A stretch of 56,558 nt of DNA from Nitrospirota bacterium. Lineage in GTDB: Bacteria > Nitrospirota > Nitrospiria > SBBL01 > JAADHI01. The DNA lies in contig JAJDBU010000024.1 of the NCBI GenBank assembly GCA_029261195.1, positions 1 through 56,558 on the forward strand. The letters run 5' to 3'. Of this stretch, positions 53,303 to 56,558 are shown piece after piece (position 1 is the stretch's first letter; each line of letters begins with the position of its first letter). The notes below the pieces were generated by a model. It did no database searches and was not told where the DNA came from. It saw nothing but the letters and a program-made list of their open reading frames with translations. A program made the translations under genes and the position numbers.

Positions 53303-54538
53303 ATGAATCAAGAAGAAATCTATCTCGGTCGTCAGCCGATCTTGGACCGACATAACACTATACTCGGCTATGAAATCCTGTTTCGTTCCGGTCACTCCCT
53401 CTGTGCCGATATCGACAATGTCAGTCAGGCTTCTATTTCTTCGATATTGAGTACCTTGAGTGATTTTGGATTGAAGAAAGTGGTTGGCAAGCGGCATACG
53501 GCGTTTTTTAATGTCAATGCGGAAATCTTACACAGTGAAATGGTCGAACTACTCCCGAAAGAACAGGTCGTGCTTGAACTACTTGAAACGATTAAAATTG
53601 ACGATGATCTTATCAATCGCTGTCGGGAACTCAAAACGTTGGGCTTCTCCCTTGCCCTGGATGATTTCATCTACAAACCTTCCTATGACCCCCTGCTCGA
53701 ATGGATTGATATTGTGAAGGTGGACTTATTGGTGATGACCCCGGCGCTTCTGGAGGAGACAATAGACAGCCTCCAAGGCTTCCCTTTGACCTTGCTAGCG
53801 GAAAAGGTTGAAGACCTTGATCAATTTGAACAGACACGTGCGCTCGGATTTAAAATGTTTCAGGGCTATTATTTCGCGCATCCCGTTGTGATTTCAGGGA
53901 AACGGGTCGATCCTGAATATATTACCGTGATGAAACTCATGAATCAGATCCTGCGCGATGCGGATCTCAAGGTGATTGAGCAGACCTTCAAAGAAAGTCC
54001 GTCTTTAATCTTTAACTTACTCCGCCTCCTTAATTCTGTTTCAAGCGGGATGAAACAAAAAATCAGTTCGGTAGGTCATGCCATCGTCCTTTTGGGTCGG
54101 AATCGCCTAAGCCGCTGGGCGCAGATTTTGTTGTTTACGCAGGGAAGCACACCGGGGCATCAAAACCCCCTGCTTGCGACCGCTGTGATGCGCGGACGCT
54201 TTATGGAACTCATGGTTGAGAAAGGGGCAATTGGCGGAACAAAATCAAGTGCGGATCTTGCCTTCATGACAGGCGTCTTTTCACTGATTGAGGCCCTTTT
54301 AATGCGACCCATTGCAGAAATCCTCAATCAATTGAGTCTGGTGGATGAGGTTTACCGGGCCTTGGTAGATGACCAGGGGGACTTGGCGGAACTCCTTCGT
54401 TTGGTCAAAAAAATAGAAAAATCAGATTACAGCGCCATCGATTTATTGGCAGATCGCTGTCAATTGAAGATGGGCAGCGTAATTGATGCAGAGCAGGAAG
54501 CAAGCGTCTGGGTACAAGGATTGATTCAGTCTTTGTAA
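53303..54538 (+). CDS. EAL-HDOD signalling protein 1 (YuxH-like)
   Basis: The 411-residue protein joins an EAL-like domain (1-200) and an HDOD domain (about 202-400). The EAL signature is EIL (E24), and LELLE (E92, E95), LALDDF (D120, D121), VKVDLL (K139), AEKVED and FQGYYF remain. Several metal/ligand positions survive, but the fold may be only partly active. The HDOD part lacks HD-hydrolase residues, as usual. It is a tandem paralogue of the next gene. Such proteins often regulate flagella or c-di-GMP responses. Confidence 0.88.
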   Translation: MNQEEIYLGRQPILDRHNTILGYEILFRSGHSLCADIDNVSQASISSILSTLSDFGLKKVVGKRHTAFFNVNAEILHSEMVELLPKEQVVLELLETIKIDDDLINRCRELKTLGFSLALDDFIYKPSYDPLLEWIDIVKVDLLVMTPALLEETIDSLQGFPLTLLAEKVEDLDQFEQTRALGFKMFQGYYFAHPVVISGKRVDPEYITVMKLMNQILRDADLKVIEQTFKESPSLIFNLLRLLNSVSSGMKQKISSVGHAIVLLGRNRLSRWAQILLFTQGSTPGHQNPLLATAVMRGRFMELMVEKGAIGGTKSSADLAFMTGVFSLIEALLMRPIAEILNQLSLVDEVYRALVDDQGDLAELLRLVKKIEKSDYSAIDLLADRCQLKMGSVIDAEQEASVWVQGLIQSL

Positions 54539-54557
54539 GAATAGAAAGGGTGAAACC

Positions 54558-55799
54558 GTGTCTGACACGACAGAGCGCATCTTTTTAGGGCGTCAACCGG
54601 TACTGGATCAAAACAGCCATATTGTCGGTTTTGAAATCCTGTTCCGTACCGAGCCTTCCCTGGAACCGACTCCGGGCGATGAGACTAGGGCTTCTGCCGG
54701 GGCCATCATGAACACTTTGAGCGATTTTGGTTTGAAGGAGGTCGTCGGAGAGCGGCATAAGGCTTTTTTTAAGGTCAATGCCGAAATCCTGATGAGTGAC
54801 ATGATTGAGTTATTGCCTCATGAACAGGTTGTGATTAATCTGAATGATGGCATTCTCATCGACAGCGCAATGGTCAATCGCTGTGAAGCGCTGAAAAAAA
54901 TCGGTTTTTCTCTGGCGCTTTCCGGCGCAGCTTGCAAGTCAGTCTATGAGCCGATTTTTGAAAGTATCGACATTGTTAAAATCGATCTGCAGGCCAATCA
55001 TCCTAATACCCTTAAGGCATCCGTTGCAGAGTTCAGGACTTTACCGATAAAATTACTGGCAGAAAAAGTGGAAAACATCTACCAGTTCGATCAGGCAAAA
55101 GCTCTGGGCATTGACATGTTTCAAGGGTATTATTTCGCTCAGCCTTCGGTGATCTCCGGTAAAAAAATCGATTCGGCAGGCATTACTGTGATGAAGCTGA
55201 TGAATCAGATGCTCGGGGATGTCGATCTGGCGGAGATTGAACAAACCTTTCGTCAAAGTCCTTCTCTAAGTTATAACTTGTTGAGACTCGTCAATTCAGT
55301 TTCAAGCGGGATGAGGGAGAAAATCACCTCCGTCCGTCATGCCATCGTTCTCCTGGGTCGGGCGCAATTGAAGCGTTGGGCTCAGGTACTCTTATTTACG
55401 CAGGATGGCACAGTTGCACATCAAAACCCTCTGCTGAACACTGCTGTCATGAGAGGTCGTTTTATGGAAGTTCTGGTCGAACGCGGGGCGCTTGACGGAT
55501 CGAAACAGCTTGCCGACTTAGCCTTTATGACGGGAATGCTCTCCTTAATTGATGTCTTGATGTTAAAACCCATGAAGGAAATACTTGAACAGCTCGGTCT
55601 GGCCAACAGGGTTTGCAAGGCGCTTTTGAGCCGTGAGGGGGATTTAGGAAAACTGCTTGCGATGACCGAGTTGTTGGAGCGAGGAGATTTTGTCGCGATT
55701 GCTCCTCTGGCAGAACACTGTCAGACCGATATGCTGCAAATCATGAACGCGGAACAGGACGCAACGGTCTGGACGAACAAACTGACCAAGGCATTTTAG
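54558..55799 (+). CDS. EAL-HDOD signalling protein 2, degenerate EAL
   Basis: This 413-residue paralogue of the gene before it shares the same domain order and many exact segments (GRQPVLDQ, STLSDFGLK-like, FQGYYFA, MKLMNQ, SVSSGM). The EAL half has lost more: LELLE became INLND and LALDDF became LALSGAA, so phosphodiesterase activity is unlikely. GTG is the start, with AAAGGG upstream. It is probably a c-di-GMP sensor or protein-interaction module. Confidence 0.87.
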   Translation: MSDTTERIFLGRQPVLDQNSHIVGFEILFRTEPSLEPTPGDETRASAGAIMNTLSDFGLKEVVGERHKAFFKVNAEILMSDMIELLPHEQVVINLNDGILIDSAMVNRCEALKKIGFSLALSGAACKSVYEPIFESIDIVKIDLQANHPNTLKASVAEFRTLPIKLLAEKVENIYQFDQAKALGIDMFQGYYFAQPSVISGKKIDSAGITVMKLMNQMLGDVDLAEIEQTFRQSPSLSYNLLRLVNSVSSGMREKITSVRHAIVLLGRAQLKRWAQVLLFTQDGTVAHQNPLLNTAVMRGRFMEVLVERGALDGSKQLADLAFMTGMLSLIDVLMLKPMKEILEQLGLANRVCKALLSREGDLGKLLAMTELLERGDFVAIAPLAEHCQTDMLQIMNAEQDATVWTNKLTKAF

Positions 55800-55822
55800 C
55801 ATCTCATCTTCCGGCCATACTT

Positions 55823-56464
55823 TCATCGCTGTGCTTTAATCACACCCTCCACAATTGGAAAGATTCTGTCGATCACAACTTCATAGCCCTCGGCCGTCGG
55901 GTGAATGCCGTCTCTCTGATTTAAGTCGGGGTTTGCAGCAACCCCGTCTAAAAAGAAGGGAATCAAGGGTATCTTGTAGCGTTCCGCCAGGGACATGAAG
56001 GTATTCTCGAATCCTCCTGCATAGTTTTTTCCGTAGTTGGGAGGGATTTTCATTCCGGCGAGAATAACTTTGATGCCTGACTTTTGAAATCGTTCAATCA
56101 TACGAGACAGATTTTTTTCCATTTGCTGAAGGTTCAAACCTCGAAGCCCGTCGTTTGCTCCGAGTTCCAGAATGACGATATCGGGTTGATGACGCCTCAG
56201 CACCCAGTCAAGTCGGCGCAATCCCCCCGCAGTGGTTTCTCCACTCACACCGGCATTGATAACCTCGTAGCGGAAACCTGCTTCTCGCAGCCTTTTCGCC
56301 AGGACTGCCGGGTAGGCCTGATCAACAGCAAGCCCTAAACCGGCCGTCAGGCTGTCACCAAAAGCAAGGATCACCCCTTCTTTTGACGGGGGCTCGGCAT
56401 GTCCGGCTCCGGGGAGCAGGAGAAAAAAGAGAAGGAACAGTCCGATGAGGGAACATGATCGGAT
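55823..56464 (-). CDS. secreted SGNH/GDSL-type lipase-esterase (TesA/arylesterase-like)
   Basis: The catalytic blocks are clear: AFGDSLTAG (Ser), VSGETTAGG (Gly), GANDGL (Asn) and DGIHPTAEGY (Asp/His). The first usual start codon, GTG 56374, would begin only just before the catalytic Ser. The same frame continues upstream and encodes a perfect-looking signal peptide (RSCSLIGLFLLFFLLLLPG then AGHA) to about 56464, where no ATG, GTG or TTG is available. The coding region therefore extends to the repeat at 56467, and the true start is unclear. It lies convergently to the second EAL-HDOD gene. Confidence 0.8.
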   Translation of the reverse strand: MRSCSLIGLFLLFFLLLPGAGHAEPPSKEGVILAFGDSLTAGLGLAVDQAYPAVLAKRLREAGFRYEVINAGVSGETTAGGLRRLDWVLRRHQPDIVILELGANDGLRGLNLQQMEKNLSRMIERFQKSGIKVILAGMKIPPNYGKNYAGGFENTFMSLAERYKIPLIPFFLDGVAANPDLNQRDGIHPTAEGYEVVIDRIFPIVEGVIKAQR

Positions 56465-56466
56465 TT

Positions 56467-56492
56467 GTAGGGGCGAACCAGTGTGTTCGACC
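56467..56492. repeat. GTAGGGGC-family repeat half
   Basis: GTAGGGGCGAACCAGTGTGT has the same eight-base end as the elements at 27159, 32752 and 50553. The matching second arm is not seen before the window edge, so it is a half copy or is cut by the window. Confidence 0.5.
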
Positions 56493-56558
56493 GTTATTGT
56501 ACGAACAAAATAATTGCGAAAACAAAGGTTAACCCCAACCCGCTCCCTGTAAAATCTA

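Overview
The window is bacterial chromosome, about half G+C, from a motile Gram-negative-type organism. It encodes lipoprotein and secretory signal peptides, a stator with OmpA-like peptidoglycan-binding subunits, and FlhF/FlhG, which usually set polar flagellar number and place. Two sigma-54-type promoters precede flagellar operons. The clues (Desulfobacterota-, Nitrospirota- or early-branching Pseudomonadota-like) do not fix a phylum, so I leave the lineage open.

Layout. (1) 1-2.6 kb is a decayed accessory patch: a broken IS21-type istB, a broken type I restriction specificity gene (hsdS), an intact DUF3024 gene, a second scrap of the hsdS 3' end, and two small exported-protein genes. (2) 2.7-23 kb is a minus-strand housekeeping block: tRNA-Ala(CGC), a 1262-residue iron-sulfur flavoprotein resembling a fused NfnB-NfnA, a DinG-type helicase, a SPOR protein, queA, nadA, rsmI-purF-purL-purQ, and ychF-pth-rplY-prs-rplI. 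(3) 23.1-38.2 kb, plus strand, is the flagellar hook/export/regulation block fliK-flgD-flgE-fliL-fliM-fliN-fliO-fliP-fliQ-fliR-flhB-flhA-flhF-flhG-fliA. (4) 38.4-50.5 kb is chemotaxis: cheZ-like-cheY-cheA-cheW-mcp-cheR-cheD-cheB, then an HsbA/HsbR-like partner-switching pair, then a second cheY with a canonical cheZ. (5) 50.6-55.8 kb holds a PilZ protein, one motA with two motB-like genes, and two tandem EAL-HDOD proteins. (6) The right end holds an SGNH-type secreted hydrolase.

How it works together. Sigma-54 promoters probably fire the fliK and fliL operons. FliA then serves later genes, and FlhF/FlhG place the flagellum. CheA/CheW and the MCP feed CheY to FliM. There are two CheY/CheZ-type pairs, one at each end of the chemotaxis run. 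c-di-GMP input is suggested by PilZ and the degenerate EAL-HDOD proteins. The stator locus is unusual: the first MotB-like protein has no acidic residue in its membrane helix, while the second has the normal aspartate. Nearly every longer intergenic gap in the motility region carries a palindromic repeat, from several different families.

The strongest leads for something undescribed are the motA-motB(acid-less)-motB stator, the CheY/CheZ pairs bracketing a partner-switching module, and the large fused flavoprotein with an uncharacterised 300-residue N-terminus.
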